From an uncultured Oscillibacter sp. (lineage in GTDB: Bacteria; Bacillota; Clostridia; Oscillospirales; Oscillospiraceae), in contig CAJTZL010000044.1 in NCBI GenBank assembly GCA_910583695.1, positions 1 to 20,744 on the forward strand: a DNA stretch of 20,744 bases, read 5' to 3'. Numbering within the stretch: the first letter of the stretch is position 1; the number at the start of each line of letters is the position of its first letter. The notes below the pieces were generated by a model. The model ran no database searches. It was not told the origin of the DNA and was given only the letters and a program-made list of their open reading frames with translations. A program made the position numbers and the translations under genes. Shown here piece by piece: positions 20,649 through 20,744 of the stretch.

Positions 20649-20744
20649 TGCCGTGGTTCCTCTTTCCGTATGTGCCAAGTGTATTTGGCGGGACAGACGG
20701 GGCGCGCGGCGTTGCCGCGGGGGATAGTCAGCCGCTTCCGGCAG
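20648..20744 (+). CDS. Possible ORF cut by the right edge
   Basis: ATG at 20648 overlaps the preceding stop by one base (TGATG), and the frame stays open for 32 codons to the window edge, starting MPWFLFPYVPSVFGGTDGAR. The coupling arrangement suggests a real downstream gene, but the piece is too short to place in a family, and no separate ribosome site was seen beyond GGAAGAGGGG about ten bases upstream. Confidence 0.4.
   Translation, partial: MPWFLFPYVPSVFGGTDGARGVAAGDSQPLPA

Overview
The window looks like a GC-rich anaerobic Clostridia genome, probably Oscillospiraceae-like. This is inferred from AGGAGG ribosome binding sites, glutaconate-type CoA transferase, a 4-hydroxybutyryl-CoA-dehydratase-type radical enzyme, a TRAP transporter and a DUF6514-like small protein. 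No rRNA, tRNA, CRISPR array or insertion sequence was recognised.

Layout. Positions 1-575 (+) hold the 3' part of a uroporphyrinogen-III synthase gene, closed by a hairpin that faces the end of a long leftward gene run. From about 15500 down to 620 every gene is on the minus strand. In transcription order: aconitase-superfamily large and small subunits (LeuC/LeuD or DmdA/DmdB type), a TRAP transporter (DctP, DctM, DctQ types), an isocitrate-lyase/PEP-mutase-family lyase, a 4-hydroxybutyryl-CoA dehydratase homologue, 3-hydroxyacyl-CoA dehydrogenase, enoyl-CoA hydratase, thiolase, both subunits of a glutaconate-type CoA transferase, a short-chain dehydrogenase, a D-2-hydroxyacid dehydrogenase and a decayed glycerate kinase. 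A divergent TetR-family regulator (15886-16518, +) follows. Between it and the catabolic run is a full-consensus leftward promoter overlapped by three copies of an ATTCRTCGAWY motif. To the right are a secreted metallophosphoesterase with GLUG-like repeats (16953-19748, +), a small XRE regulator, a DUF6514-like protein and an ORF cut by the window edge.

How the genes may work together (inference). A carboxylate enters by the TRAP system. The hydro-lyase repositions water or an OH group. The lyase splits the product into a 2-oxo acid and a shorter carboxylate. The CoA transferase activates that carboxylate. The radical dehydratase (and/or its vinylacetyl-CoA isomerase activity) makes a crotonyl-CoA-type enoyl-CoA. 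Hydratase, dehydrogenase and thiolase then yield acetyl-CoA. The 2-hydroxyacid dehydrogenase and SDR could handle the 2-oxo-acid or alcohol branch.

The enzyme set resembles the end of nicotinate fermentation (dimethylmalate dehydratase and lyase) joined to 4-hydroxybutyrate fermentation, a combination I do not recognise as a described pathway. Three enzymes have altered active-site motifs: a YGHPHY loop in the small hydro-lyase subunit, a lost Arg and Ser in the large subunit, and KRCPI instead of KRCGH in the lyase. The substrate therefore cannot be read from homology alone.
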